From assembly GCF_004102025.1 (NCBI RefSeq), contig NZ_CP025228.1, positions 2,108,001 through 2,172,000 of the forward strand: DNA of 64,000 nucleotides, read 5' to 3'. This document shows, in pieces, positions 1 through 8,146 of the stretch. The stretch comes from Actinomyces qiguomingii (GTDB taxonomy: Bacteria; Actinomycetota; Actinomycetes; Actinomycetales; Actinomycetaceae). Both the position numbers and the translations under genes were made by a program. Below the pieces are notes generated by a model, which was given only the letters and a program-made list of their open reading frames with translations, was not told where the DNA came from and ran no database searches. Numbering within the stretch: the first letter of the stretch is position 1; each line of letters starts with the position of its first letter.

Positions 1-62
1 ACTCGGCAAACACAGCCCCAAACCGGAAGAGCTGGTGATTTCGACCGGTATCGGTGGGTGGG

Positions 63-1112
63 TCAGTTCAGGGGACGCGGGGTGGTCGCCAGGGCGCGGT
101 TGATGCGCCCGGGCCAGGCCGGGCCGTTGTAGATGAAGGCCGTGTAGGCCTGCAGCAGATCCGCACCGGCGTCGAGCATCAGTTCGGCGTCCATGATGGA
201 GGAGATGCCGCCGACGCCGATGATGATCGGGCCCTCCCCCAGCCGGTTGCGTAGCCGACGTACGACCTGCAGCGAGCGCGGCAGCAGCGGCGCGCCGGAC
301 AGGCCGCCCTCCCCCAGGTCGTGGTCGATAGTGGTGTTGGTGGCCACCACCCCGTCCAGCTTCATGTCCAGGACCAGGTCGGCGACGGCATCGATGTCGT
401 CCTCGGCCAAGTCCGGCGCAATCTTGACCAGCAGCGGCACGTGGCGGCGGGCGACGTCGTCAGCGGCCTCGCGCACGGCCGCTAGGATCGGGCGCAGCGC
501 CTCGACGGCTTGCAGGCCGCGCAGGCCGGGGGTGTTGGGGCTGGAGACATTGACGACCAGGTAGTCGACCCAGCGGGCGACCTGCGCGGCGGAGTAGGCG
601 TAGTCATCGGCGGCCCGGTCCAGTGGTGTGGTTTTGGTCTTGCCGATGTTGGCCCCGACGACGATCGATCGGCCGCGTGCGCTGGAACGCAGTCGCCGCA
701 GCCGCTCGGCGGCCTCGTCGGCCCCGGAGTTGTTGAATCCCATGCGGTTGCGGACGGCGCGGATGGTCGGGTAGCGCCACATGCGGGGCTTGTCGTTGCC
801 GGGTTGGGGACGGGCGGTGAAGGTGCCCACCTCCACGAAGCCGAAGCCGAGCATGTCCATGCCCTCCACGGCCTGCCCCTTCTTGTCCATGCCCGCGGCC
901 AGTCCGAGGATCCCGGGGACGGGGCGCACGAAGGGCCCGCCCTGGTTCGCCGACGGCACGGGGAAGGCGGGGCGGCGCCCGAAGGCCTGCCGGACGACGT
1001 CGCGCACGAGCGGCACCTTGCTGGTGGCCTCGATCGCCTCCAGACAGACGTCGTGAATACGTTCCGGGTCGATGCGGTTGAAGACGGTCTTGTACAGCAG
1101 CTCGTACAGCAC
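63..1112 (-). CDS. pyrD: Dihydroorotate dehydrogenase (quinone), class 2
   Basis: This 349-aa protein oxidises dihydroorotate to orotate in pyrimidine synthesis and passes electrons to quinone at the membrane. The N-terminal stretch MLYELLYKTVFNRIDPE matches the amphipathic membrane helix of class 2 enzymes. FMN-binding and active-site segments are visible: GLAAGMDKKG, RNRMGFNNSG, NVSSPNTPGLRGLQ (with the class 2 catalytic Ser region) and GVGGISS near the C-terminus. Length is normal for the family. The GTG start has no ribosome binding site but lies 6 nt after a TAGTCT hexamer, so a leaderless transcript is likely. It is divergent from the metallopeptidase gene, and no operon partner is visible within the window. 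Confidence 0.95.
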   Translation of the reverse strand: MLYELLYKTVFNRIDPERIHDVCLEAIEATSKVPLVRDVVRQAFGRRPAFPVPSANQGGPFVRPVPGILGLAAGMDKKGQAVEGMDMLGFGFVEVGTFTARPQPGNDKPRMWRYPTIRAVRNRMGFNNSGADEAAERLRRLRSSARGRSIVVGANIGKTKTTPLDRAADDYAYSAAQVARWVDYLVVNVSSPNTPGLRGLQAVEALRPILAAVREAADDVARRHVPLLVKIAPDLAEDDIDAVADLVLDMKLDGVVATNTTIDHDLGEGGLSGAPLLPRSLQVVRRLRNRLGEGPIIIGVGGISSIMDAELMLDAGADLLQAYTAFIYNGPAWPGRINRALATTPRPLN

Positions 1113-1124
1113 GTGTCCAGACTA
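1110..1124 (-). promoter_or_regulatory. Leaderless promoter of pyrD
   Basis: On the minus strand a TAGTCT hexamer (1119-1124) is followed by 6 nt and then the GTG start codon at 1112. There is no Shine-Dalgarno sequence. The -35 region is not obvious. Confidence 0.5.
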
Positions 1125-1252
1125 CTCGTACCGCCTCATCCGGGCCGCAGCCCCGAGCGGTGTTGGCATTGCCGAGCTGCCTTCTCCGCTAGCCTTGATT
1201 CACCAGTTCCCATCATTACGACCACCAGCAACGTCCGGCAACGAGGTGTTAA

Positions 1253-2158
1253 GTGTCCTTCAACCGTAATATCAAACTCGATCCGAACCGGGTACAGACT
1301 CGCTCTGGGGGCCGCCGAGGCGCCGCGATCGGCGGCGGCTCGGCGCTGGTGGTCCTGGCTGTCTTCCTGTTCTCGCAGATGACCGGTATGGACCTCACCG
1401 GCCTACTCGGTGATCAGGACACTGCCCCGGGCACAACCTCCTCCTCCACGATCGACACCTCCATGTGCACCAGCGGGGAGGCCGCCAACCAGTTCACCCA
1501 GTGCCGCATGATTGCGACCGCCGAGTCGCTCGATGCGGTCTGGAACGAGCAGCTTCCGGCCCAGGCCGGAACCGCTTACGCCGAGCCCGGATTCGTCCTG
1601 TGGGACGGGCAGTCGGTGTCGACGGCGTGCGGCTCGGCCACCAGCGCCGTCGGCCCCTTCTACTGTCCGGGCGACTCCAACGTGTACCTGGACATGAGCT
1701 TCTTCTCCGACATGGAGTCCACGCTCGGCGCTCAGGACACCCCGCTGGCCGAGGAGTACATCGTCGCCCACGAATTCGGCCACCATATCCAGAACCTGCT
1801 TGGCGTCATGGACTCCGCGGATCGCTCCCGTAGTGGCGCCGACTCCGACTCGGTGCGCACCGAGCTGCAGGCCGACTGCTACGCGGGCGTCTGGGTGCAT
1901 TACGCAGCCACCACTCCCGATCCCGACACCGGCACCGCCTTCCTGGTCGAACCCACCCGGGAGGAGATCGCCACCGCCATCAATGCCGCCGAGTCGGTGG
2001 GCGATGACCATATTCAGCAGCGCTCCCGCGGCACCGTCAACTCCGACACCTGGACGCACGGCTCCTCCGAGCAGCGGGTGCGCTGGTTCACCACCGGCAT
2101 GACCTCCGGTTCCCTGGAGCAGTGCAACACCTTCGCCGTGGCCGGCTCCCAGCTCTGA
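1253..2158 (+). CDS. Membrane-anchored neutral zinc metallopeptidase (YpfJ-like)
   Basis: This 301-aa protein of the YpfJ/putative neutral zinc metallopeptidase family has a short basic N-terminus, one membrane segment at about residues 23-45, and an extracytoplasmic catalytic domain. HEFGHH at residues 173-178 provides the two zinc-binding histidines and the catalytic glutamate, and the downstream ELQADCYAG is the usual position of the third metal ligand. Several cysteines outside the membrane segment suggest disulfides. The GTG start is preceded by a weak AGG-rich site. A TAGCCT hexamer at 1190-1195 is a plausible -10, giving a leader of about 50 nt. Substrate is unknown in this family. It stands alone between pyrD and GAPDH. 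Confidence 0.85.
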   Translation: MSFNRNIKLDPNRVQTRSGGRRGAAIGGGSALVVLAVFLFSQMTGMDLTGLLGDQDTAPGTTSSSTIDTSMCTSGEAANQFTQCRMIATAESLDAVWNEQLPAQAGTAYAEPGFVLWDGQSVSTACGSATSAVGPFYCPGDSNVYLDMSFFSDMESTLGAQDTPLAEEYIVAHEFGHHIQNLLGVMDSADRSRSGADSDSVRTELQADCYAGVWVHYAATTPDPDTGTAFLVEPTREEIATAINAAESVGDDHIQQRSRGTVNSDTWTHGSSEQRVRWFTTGMTSGSLEQCNTFAVAGSQL

Positions 2159-2159
2159 G

Positions 2160-2190
2160 GGGACCCGCCGCCCGGTGGACGACGGGTCCC
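2160..2190 (+). terminator. Hairpin after the metallopeptidase gene
   Basis: GGGACCCG (2160-2167) pairs perfectly with CGGGTCCC (2183-2190) just after the stop codon of the metallopeptidase gene. There is no clear T run. It could also serve the convergent GAPDH gene. Confidence 0.5.
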
Positions 2191-2249
2191 GTCAGGGGCG
2201 CCGCGACGTCACGCCTCGCCGAGTGCTCCTGGCAGTGCTCCCGGAGCCG

Positions 2250-3260
2250 TCAGGCGGCCAGCTGTGAGCCGATCCGGTAGGAGAACTCAACGAGCCGGTT
2301 GGAGAAGCCCCACTCGTTGTCATACCAGCCGAAGACCTTCACCTCGTTGCCGACGACCGCGGTCAGCGGGGCATCGAATATCAACGAATGCGGGTTGCCG
2401 ACGATGTCGCGAGAGACGATGGGCGCCTCGGAGTACTGCATATACCCGGCCAACGGGCCGTTCTCTGCGGCCTCCCGGAAGGCCGCGTTGACCTCCTCCA
2501 CGGACGTGGTCCGGCCGGCGACGATGGTCAGGTCGGTGATTGAGCCGACGGGAACCGGTACGCGCAGGGCGGCCCCGGTCAGGCGCCCCTCCAGTTCGGG
2601 AATGACCACTCCGATGGCGCTGGCCGCTCCCGACGACGTCGGGATGATCGACTCCGCGGCGGCACGGGCGCGGCGCAGGTCGCGGTGCGGTGCGTCGTGC
2701 AGGCGCTGGTCGCCCGTGTAGGCGTGAACCGTGGTCATGAGTCCGGTTTCAATGCCCACCAGGTCGTTGAGAACCTGCGCCAGCGGCGCCAGCGAGTTGG
2801 TGGTGCACGAGCCGTTGGAGAAGACGTCGGCGGCGTGAACATCGAGCTCGCCGTCATTGATGCCCAGGACGAAGGTGGGAACGTTGCCCTTCGCGGGGGC
2901 GGAGACGATCACCTTCCTGGCCCCGCCCTCCAGGTGGGCGGCGGCCTTGGCTGCGTCCGTGAAGAATCCGGTGGACTCGATGACCACATCGGCACCCACG
3001 CTGTCCCACGGGATATGGGCGGGATCGGGCTCGGAGAAGACCGCGATGCGTCGGCCGCCCACCATGAGCGCCTCACCGTCGACGTGCACGTCTTCCAGGC
3101 GGCCGCCAACGGAGTCCCACTCGAGCAGGACGCCCAGCGTGGCGGCGTCGGTGAGGTCGTTGACGGCGACGACCTCCACGTCCGCGTGGTTGGCCAAAGC
3201 CGCCCTGAGATAGGTGCGGCCGATCCGACCGAAGCCGTTGATTCCGATTCGCACAGTCAT
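2250..3260 (-). CDS. gap: Glyceraldehyde-3-phosphate dehydrogenase
   Basis: This 336-aa NAD-dependent glycolytic dehydrogenase converts glyceraldehyde-3-phosphate to 1,3-bisphosphoglycerate. It opens with the Rossmann motif IGINGFGRIGR, has the catalytic cysteine in NGSCTTNSLAP, and ends with the typical WYDNEWGFSNRLVEF block. The frame stays open 47 codons further upstream, but the ATG at 3258-3260 follows a good ribosome binding site (GGGAGA, 6 nt spacing) and gives the family-standard N-terminus, so that start is chosen. It is monocistronic and convergent with the metallopeptidase. Together with the PPi-type phosphofructokinase at 34.9 kb it belongs to the glycolytic trunk. Confidence 0.96.
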   Translation of the reverse strand: MTVRIGINGFGRIGRTYLRAALANHADVEVVAVNDLTDAATLGVLLEWDSVGGRLEDVHVDGEALMVGGRRIAVFSEPDPAHIPWDSVGADVVIESTGFFTDAAKAAAHLEGGARKVIVSAPAKGNVPTFVLGINDGELDVHAADVFSNGSCTTNSLAPLAQVLNDLVGIETGLMTTVHAYTGDQRLHDAPHRDLRRARAAAESIIPTSSGAASAIGVVIPELEGRLTGAALRVPVPVGSITDLTIVAGRTTSVEEVNAAFREAAENGPLAGYMQYSEAPIVSRDIVGNPHSLIFDAPLTAVVGNEVKVFGWYDNEWGFSNRLVEFSYRIGSQLAA

Positions 3261-3524
3261 GCCTGTTCTCCCTTGCCTGTTGGTCGTGGACAGTTGTCGC
3301 TCACGGACGCGGCCGCGAGCGGCCGGTTGGCAGAGGCCTACGGCGTGCCGACCTCCATCCCACGACGCGCAGCTGCGAATCCTCTGCGGCTCCACTGGCA
3401 AGGTGGCGGGCAGTGCCTAACTCCCGACACACAGTTCCGTGAGCCTTGGCCCTACTCGGAGTTTCTTCACCGCCGGGCCGGCCAGCGGCTCCGAACCGCG
3501 CCATCGCAACCGGTACCCGCTTGC
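3261..3524. other. Intergenic region between gap and the flavodoxin gene
   Basis: I see no gene here. It should contain the gap promoter (reading left), which I could not pin down, and it ends at the dyad that begins at 3525. Confidence 0.4.
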
Positions 3525-3555
3525 GTGCGACGTGACGTCACACCCGACGCTGGGT
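3521..3555 (+). promoter_or_regulatory. MerR-type operator/promoter, copy 1
   Basis: The 19-bp dyad GTGCGACGTGACGTCACAC (3525-3543) has 8 of 9 half-site positions paired about a central G. It overlaps a TTGCGT -35-like hexamer (3521-3526), and a GACGCT hexamer lies 19 nt downstream (3546-3551). A 31-bp block (3525-3555) recurs with 28 identical bases at 5538-5568. A long 19-nt spacer overlapped by a dyad is the known architecture of MerR-activated promoters, and a MerR gene lies between the two copies. That this MerR binds here is inference. Confidence 0.5.
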
Positions 3556-3598
3556 GTGTCCGCCCCACCCGGGGCACCGCCGGCAACCGGGAGAAACC

Positions 3599-4117
3599 AT
3601 GCCCACCGCACCCACCGCGCTCATCGTCGTCGAGTCCTGCTTCGGCAACACCCGGGCGATCGCCGAGGCCGTCGCCGCCGGGCTCACTGATGCCGGAGCA
3701 CAGGCCCGCATCAAGGACGTCGCCCAAGCGCCAGGCTCGCTGCCCGCGAAGCTCGACCTACTGATTCTGGGAGCTCCTACCCACAACCGGGGACTACCGA
3801 CCGCAGCCACGCGCACCCAAGCTCATAAGCAGGCCGGTGCGGCCGTGCCGAACAGCGGCATGCGCGAATGGCTGGCGCGCACCACCATTCCGGCCGTCCT
3901 CACCACGGCCGTCTTTGACACCGTGACGTCCAAGAGCTGGCTGAGCGGCTCGGCGGCCAAGGCGATTATCAAGGCCCTGCGGCGCGGGCGGGGCCGGGAT
4001 GCACCGTCGATCAGGAGCTTCCTGGTTCAAGGGCAGTCGGGGCCCCTGGCCGACGGCGAGGAGGCGGCCGCCCGCACCTGGGGGCGTGCTCTGGCGGCCT
4101 CGACGACCAACGTTTGA
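3599..4117 (+). CDS. Flavodoxin-domain protein
   Basis: This 172-aa protein begins with a flavodoxin-like FMN phosphate loop, ALIVVESCFGNTRAIAEAVA, in which CFGNT occupies the usual T/S-x-T-G-N-T position, followed by the alternating alpha/beta pattern (LDLLILGAPTHNRG, where the flavin-contact loop is expected). It probably carries electrons or reduces small molecules; no partner is evident. The ATG at 3599 follows GGGAGAAACC, so it is preferred over a GTG 15 codons upstream that overlaps the operator. The small membrane protein gene follows after 54 nt and is probably co-transcribed. The promoter carries the dyad described at 3521-3555. Confidence 0.75.
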   Translation: MPTAPTALIVVESCFGNTRAIAEAVAAGLTDAGAQARIKDVAQAPGSLPAKLDLLILGAPTHNRGLPTAATRTQAHKQAGAAVPNSGMREWLARTTIPAVLTTAVFDTVTSKSWLSGSAAKAIIKALRRGRGRDAPSIRSFLVQGQSGPLADGEEAAARTWGRALAASTTNV

Positions 4118-4171
4118 TGCCCGCCTCACGGCGAACACTCACATCCGACAACCTTCCGTAAGGAGAGCAAA

Positions 4172-4519
4172 ATGACGACCAGCAACACCAAGAACCGGTT
4201 GAGCGGCCGCGCCATCACCGGGATCTGCCTGACCGCCTGCGGGATTATCACCATCGTCTGGGGAGGCACGGTCGTGCCGGTCAGCATGTTCAGCGGCGAC
4301 TTCATGTCCTTCGCGACCGGGGGCCTGGTGCTCATCGCCCTCGGCGCGTACCTGGTCACCGCACTGCCACCGGCTCTGCGCATCGCGGCCGTCTGGCTGG
4401 CGGCGTTGGGCCTGATCGCCTACCTGTTCGTCATCGGCATGGAGACGATCGTGGCGCTGATCGGCTGCGTCCCGGTCCTGGGGTTCGCGGTTTGGCTCAG
4501 CACCAGGCTGTGGCGCTGA
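4172..4519 (+). CDS. Small integral membrane protein of unknown function
   Basis: This 115-aa protein has about four hydrophobic segments (roughly residues 12-33, 38-62, 68-84 and 88-110) and almost no soluble domain. A good ribosome binding site (AAGGAGA, 6 nt before ATG) supports the start. I do not recognise a family. It sits between the flavodoxin-like gene and the MerR regulator, all on the same strand, so it probably belongs to the flavodoxin transcription unit. Confidence 0.7.
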   Translation: MTTSNTKNRLSGRAITGICLTACGIITIVWGGTVVPVSMFSGDFMSFATGGLVLIALGAYLVTALPPALRIAAVWLAALGLIAYLFVIGMETIVALIGCVPVLGFAVWLSTRLWR

Positions 4520-4537
4520 ACGGCCGTTGTTGGGCCG

Positions 4538-4572
4538 GTGACAGCGGAGTCGTAGGCGCCTACGGTGGTCCC
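4538..4572 (+). promoter_or_regulatory. Candidate merR promoter with palindromic spacer
   Basis: GTGACA (4538-4543) and TACGGT (4561-4566) are separated by 17 nt. The spacer and -10 hexamer contain the perfect 14-bp palindrome CGTAGGCGCCTACG (4551-4564), a candidate site for autoregulation. Six nt after the -10 hexamer an ATG (4573) opens a 15-codon reading frame. Confidence 0.4.
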
Positions 4573-4620
4573 ATGAGCCCCGCCTGTGATCCCCCCGACC
4601 CGTCCGCCGCCCTGCCCTGA
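4573..4620 (+). CDS. Possible 15-aa leader peptide upstream of merR
   Basis: ATG at 4573 opens a short frame encoding MSPACDPPDPSAALP and ending in TGA at 4618-4620. It begins 6 nt after a -10-like TACGGT, as other leaderless starts in this window do. The peptide is proline-rich (CDPPDP), which could slow ribosomes. It ends 39 nt before the merR start. There is no homology to support it, so translation is a hypothesis. Confidence 0.25.
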   Translation: MSPACDPPDPSAALP

Positions 4621-4659
4621 GGACACCTCGGCTCAACCGAAGGAGACACGACCCCTCCC

Positions 4660-5457
4660 ATGCGCGTCGCCGAAATAGCCCGGCTCACCGGCACCTCCGT
4701 TCGCACTGTGCGCTATTACCACTCGCTGGGTCTGCTGCCCGTGCCCGAGGAGCGGGGCGGCTGGCGCGACTACGACCTCAGCCATGTGGCCCGCCTGTCA
4801 CGCATCCGCTGGCTGGTCCAGGCCGGCGTCCCGCTGAAGGCCATCGGACACATACTGGGCCGGTCCGCCGAGCAGGAGGAGGGCCCGGATGCCGCGGCAA
4901 CCGTCATCGCCGACCTGTCGGGAGCACTGGACGCCGTACAGGAGCACCTGGACGGGGTGCTGCGGCAGCGGGACATGCTGATCGGCCTGCTGAAGCGCGC
5001 GCAGGAGGGCTTGACCGTCTCCCCGATGCCGCCGCGCATGGTGGCCTTCTTCGACCGTCTGGAGGCGGCCGCGCCCGATGAGCGGACACGGGCGGCCGTG
5101 CGCCGTGAGCGCGACCTGGTCGATGTGGCCTGCTACAGCGGGCGTATGCCTCCCGCTGCCGAACTGATCTTCCCCGAGCCCGACGACGGTGAGGACGCCG
5201 AGGCCCTGGCGGCCTACGGCAGGGACACCGCGGGCCTTAGTAATGCGCAGATCGAGGAGCGCGCGGCGGACAACATCGCCAGATTCGAACGGGTTCTGGG
5301 GCCGCAGCGCTGCCGGGAGCTCGCCGAAGACTTCGACACTGCCAGTGTCCGCCCCCTGTTCCAACTGATTGCCACGGTGGAACCGGGGTATGCGCGGATG
5401 GCGGAGGCGATGGAGAGGCTGTTGATCGAGGCGATCGCCCGCTGGCGCGCACGGTGA
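4660..5457 (+). CDS. MerR-family transcriptional regulator
   Basis: This 265-aa protein has an N-terminal MerR winged helix-turn-helix (residues 1-70: MRVAEIARLTGTSVRTVRYY, then GWRDYDLSHVARLSRIRWL), a coiled-coil dimerisation helix (about 80-115), and a long C-terminal region of about 150 residues with no metal-binding cysteine cluster, so a metal sensor is unlikely. Such proteins usually sense an organic ligand or stress through the C-terminal domain. The start is the first ATG of the MerR consensus. The nearest purine-rich site (AAGGAG, 4639-4644) is unusually far away at about 15 nt. It lies between a flavodoxin unit and an ABC exporter that share a dyad in their promoters, which are its most likely targets. 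Confidence 0.88.
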   Translation: MRVAEIARLTGTSVRTVRYYHSLGLLPVPEERGGWRDYDLSHVARLSRIRWLVQAGVPLKAIGHILGRSAEQEEGPDAAATVIADLSGALDAVQEHLDGVLRQRDMLIGLLKRAQEGLTVSPMPPRMVAFFDRLEAAAPDERTRAAVRRERDLVDVACYSGRMPPAAELIFPEPDDGEDAEALAAYGRDTAGLSNAQIEERAADNIARFERVLGPQRCRELAEDFDTASVRPLFQLIATVEPGYARMAEAMERLLIEAIARWRAR

Positions 5458-5533
5458 ACACGCAGTACCGGCCGACACCGCCCGTCGCCCGACGCCGGGC
5501 CGCGACACGCCGGGCGAGCGCCACACGGCACGC

Positions 5534-5570
5534 TTGAGTGCGACGCGACGTCACACCCGAGCCTGGGTTC
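5534..5570 (+). promoter_or_regulatory. MerR-type operator/promoter, copy 2, leaderless
   Basis: The dyad GTGCGACGCGACGTCACAC (5538-5556) differs from copy 1 by one base. A TTGAGT hexamer (5534-5539) is followed after 19 nt by GAGCCT (5559-5564), and six nt further on lies the ATG of the ABC ATPase (5571). The promoter would therefore produce a leaderless mRNA. Confidence 0.5.
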
Positions 5571-6530
5571 ATGCCGCGTAAAGACTCTGCCACTAACGAC
5601 TCCGCCACCAAGCCCGCCGCCGCAATGGACTCCCGCCGCCCCGAGGGCGCCATTGAGATCAGCGGCCTGGTCAAGACCTTCGGACGCCTGCACGCCGTCG
5701 ACGGCCTGGACCTGAACGTACGCCGCGGTCAGATCCATGGCTTCCTCGGTCCCAACGGCGCCGGCAAGTCCACCACGATTCGCGTACTGCTGGGCATGTA
5801 CCACCGCAGCGCCGGCGAGGTGCGGGTGCTGGGACTCGACCCGGCGCACGCGGCGAAGGCCATCACCCGGCGCACCGCCTACGTACCCGGCGACGTGGCG
5901 CTGTGGCCGGCCCTGACCGGGGCGCAGACTCTGGACGCCTTCGCCGCGCTGCGCGGCCGCCGCGATCGCCGCCGTGAGGCGGAGCTGATCGAGGCATTCA
6001 GTCTGGATCCGTCCAAGCCGGTGCGCAGCTACTCCAAGGGCAATCGACAGAAGGTCGCGCTCATCGCGGCCCTGGCGGCGCCCTGCGAGTTGCTCATCCT
6101 GGATGAGCCCACCACCGGGCTCGATCCGCTCCAGGAGGAGATTTTCCAAAGGTGCGTGCGTGAGGCGGCCGCCGCGGGCCGCACGGTGCTGCTGTCCAGC
6201 CATCTACTGGACGAGGTGGACCGCGTTTGCGACGCGGTCACCATCATCAAGGACGGGCGCACCGTGGAGGCCGGCACCCTGGCCGCGCTGCGGCACCTGC
6301 GCGACTCGACGATCACCTGCCGCCTGCCGGACGGCGCCATACCAGGACTACCACACGGCATCAACGCCCCACCGGCGGGGGCCGACGGCGTGACGCGAAT
6401 ATCGGCGCCCGCCGAAGACGTCCCGAATACGCTGAGCGCCCTCATCGCCGCGGGCGCCCAGGGACTGACCTGCACCCCGGCGTCCCTGGAGGACCTGTTC
6501 CTGCGTCACTACGAGGGCCAGGCCCGATGA
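5571..6530 (+). CDS. ABC exporter ATP-binding subunit
   Basis: This 319-aa ATPase has Walker A GPNGAGKST (about residues 60-68), signature SYSKGNRQK, Walker B LLILDEPTTGLDP and an H-loop in LLSSHLLDEVDR. The C-terminal ~80 residues form the extra domain usual in ABC-2 exporter ATPases. A GTG 11 codons upstream is in frame but lies inside the operator dyad. The ATG at 5571 sits 6 nt after a -10-like hexamer, so it is taken as a leaderless start. The stop codon overlaps the permease start (ATGA), indicating translational coupling. It resembles ATPases of polyketide/drug exporters; the substrate is unknown. Confidence 0.9.
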   Translation: MPRKDSATNDSATKPAAAMDSRRPEGAIEISGLVKTFGRLHAVDGLDLNVRRGQIHGFLGPNGAGKSTTIRVLLGMYHRSAGEVRVLGLDPAHAAKAITRRTAYVPGDVALWPALTGAQTLDAFAALRGRRDRRREAELIEAFSLDPSKPVRSYSKGNRQKVALIAALAAPCELLILDEPTTGLDPLQEEIFQRCVREAAAAGRTVLLSSHLLDEVDRVCDAVTIIKDGRTVEAGTLAALRHLRDSTITCRLPDGAIPGLPHGINAPPAGADGVTRISAPAEDVPNTLSALIAAGAQGLTCTPASLEDLFLRHYEGQAR

Positions 6531-8146
6531 TCACGCCGTCGACACTCATGCCATACGCCTTGCGCACCGCCCGCATCATCGCCCGCGAGGAACGCGCCTG
6601 GCTGCTGACCCTGCCGACGGCGGTCGCCCTGCTGACCGCCCTACTCGCCCCGAGCTATGCGACCACTTACGCCACTGCCGAAGACCTGGCGCGCGCCGTG
6701 GCGATGAGCCGGATATCCAAGTCGCTGACGGCTCTATACGGCAAGTTGCCCGAGGGTGCCGACGCGGTGCAGCTCGCGGTCTGGGAACTTGGGGCGCTGA
6801 CCTGCCTGCTGCTGGGGATCGTGATGGTGCTGCGCACGGTGGCGGCCTCACGCGCCCAGGAGGACGGCGGGCGTTCGGAGATGCTGCGCGGTGGCGGCGT
6901 TGGTCCGGTCGCCGAGCTGGTCGGCATCTGCCTGGCACTCGGCGCGCAGTGTGCGCTGCTCGGCATGGGCGCGGGCTTGGGGCTGCTGGCCTTAGATGGG
7001 GTCGGGGCAGCGGACGGAGCGGCCTACGGGATCGCTGTGGGCGGCTTGTGCGGGCTGGTGGCAGCCACGACAGCGTTGCTCGCACAGCTGACCACCGACG
7101 CCACCGGGGCGCGCAGCGCTGGGCTGACGACCCTGGCTCTGCTATATGCGGGGCACGGGGTGTGGGCCACCCAGGGGTGGGGGTGGGCGGGCGCCTGGTC
7201 GCCCTTCGCACTGCGCGGCGCTATGGATCCCGGCGGAGAGAACCACTGGCCGCCCGGCGCGGTGGCGGGCGCCGCCCTGCTGGTCCTGCTCGCCGCGGCG
7301 GCGGGCGCGGCGAGCCGTCGCGACCTGGGGGCCGGGCTGATTCAGATCGGGTCCGGACATCGGCGTCCGCTGCACGCTCTTGGCCCGGTGACGCTCGCGC
7401 TCCGACTCTCTCGCGGCCAGCTGCTGGCGTGGGCGCTGGCCGCCGCCGTCATTGCCGGGGTACTCACGGCCATGGGCGAGAACATGGTCGAGCTGGCCCG
7501 GCAGGGAGCGGTGGACGGCGGCACCTTCGGCTCACTGCTCGGCGCTGGTGACCCGGGCGAGGGATTCTTAGGCTATATAGGCGTGCTCATGGCGGCCCTG
7601 GCCTGCGCGCAGGCAGTGGTGCTGGCGGGGCGTTTCGCGGCCGAAGAGCGCTCCGGGCTGGTTGAGGCGGCACGCGGCACCGGCACCGGGCCGGCACGAC
7701 AACTGACCGCCTGGTGTCTTGTCTCCCTGGTGGCCGCATCCCTCACACTCGGTGCGGCCGCGCTGGTGGCGGGTCTGGTGGGACGCGCGCTACTGGATAC
7801 CACCGCCGCTGACGCGCTGCGGCTAATCGCCGGGCAGTGGCCCGCCGCAGCGGCCAGCGCGGGCATCACTGCACTGCTGGGCGGGCTCTGGCCTCAGGCG
7901 CGGTGGCTGGCCTGGGCGCCGCTGCTCGTCGGCCTGGGAATCGCCCAGCTCGGCCCCAGCCTGAACCTGCCCCAGTCGGTCATGGATGCGGGCCTGTTGG
8001 CCCAGGCGGGCCAGCCAACAGCGGTCTGGCTGCTGCTGGTCGGCGGGGCCGGGATTGCATCGGGCGTACTGGCGGTGCGCAGCCGCGACCTGCGCCCCAC
8101 CTCCGGACGGCGGTCCGGCTCGGCTGGCCCGCGGGTCAGACGTTGA
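6527..8146 (+). CDS. ABC-2 type exporter permease (polyketide antibiotic exporter-like)
   Basis: This 539-aa integral membrane protein has about twelve hydrophobic segments in two similar halves, as in the large actinobacterial permeases annotated as exporters of polyketide antibiotics. It overlaps the ATPase by 4 nt (ATGA) and must form the transporter with it. The alanine/glycine/leucine-rich membrane segments alternate with short loops such as RAQEDGGRSEMLRGGGVGP, a coupling-helix-like loop that recurs in the second half as AEERSGLVEAARGTGTGP, consistent with an internal duplication. The 3' end overlaps the convergent sufT-like gene by 11 nt. Its expression is probably set by the dyad promoter in front of the ATPase. 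Confidence 0.88.
   Translation: MITPSTLMPYALRTARIIAREERAWLLTLPTAVALLTALLAPSYATTYATAEDLARAVAMSRISKSLTALYGKLPEGADAVQLAVWELGALTCLLLGIVMVLRTVAASRAQEDGGRSEMLRGGGVGPVAELVGICLALGAQCALLGMGAGLGLLALDGVGAADGAAYGIAVGGLCGLVAATTALLAQLTTDATGARSAGLTTLALLYAGHGVWATQGWGWAGAWSPFALRGAMDPGGENHWPPGAVAGAALLVLLAAAAGAASRRDLGAGLIQIGSGHRRPLHALGPVTLALRLSRGQLLAWALAAAVIAGVLTAMGENMVELARQGAVDGGTFGSLLGAGDPGEGFLGYIGVLMAALACAQAVVLAGRFAAEERSGLVEAARGTGTGPARQLTAWCLVSLVAASLTLGAAALVAGLVGRALLDTTAADALRLIAGQWPAAAASAGITALLGGLWPQARWLAWAPLLVGLGIAQLGPSLNLPQSVMDAGLLAQAGQPTAVWLLLVGGAGIASGVLAVRSRDLRPTSGRRSGSAGPRVRR

Noticed and set aside
1..62. A gene to the left of pyrD
   Set aside because: Only 62 bases are visible and no frame or signal can be supported.
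2201..2215. Third copy of the MerR dyad (CGCGACGTCACGCC)
   Set aside because: Only the central CGACGTCAC is shared. It lies between two convergent genes, where a promoter is not expected.
3261..3401. 47-codon N-terminal extension of GAPDH
   Set aside because: It lacks family similarity, and a good ribosome binding site precedes the internal ATG at 3260.
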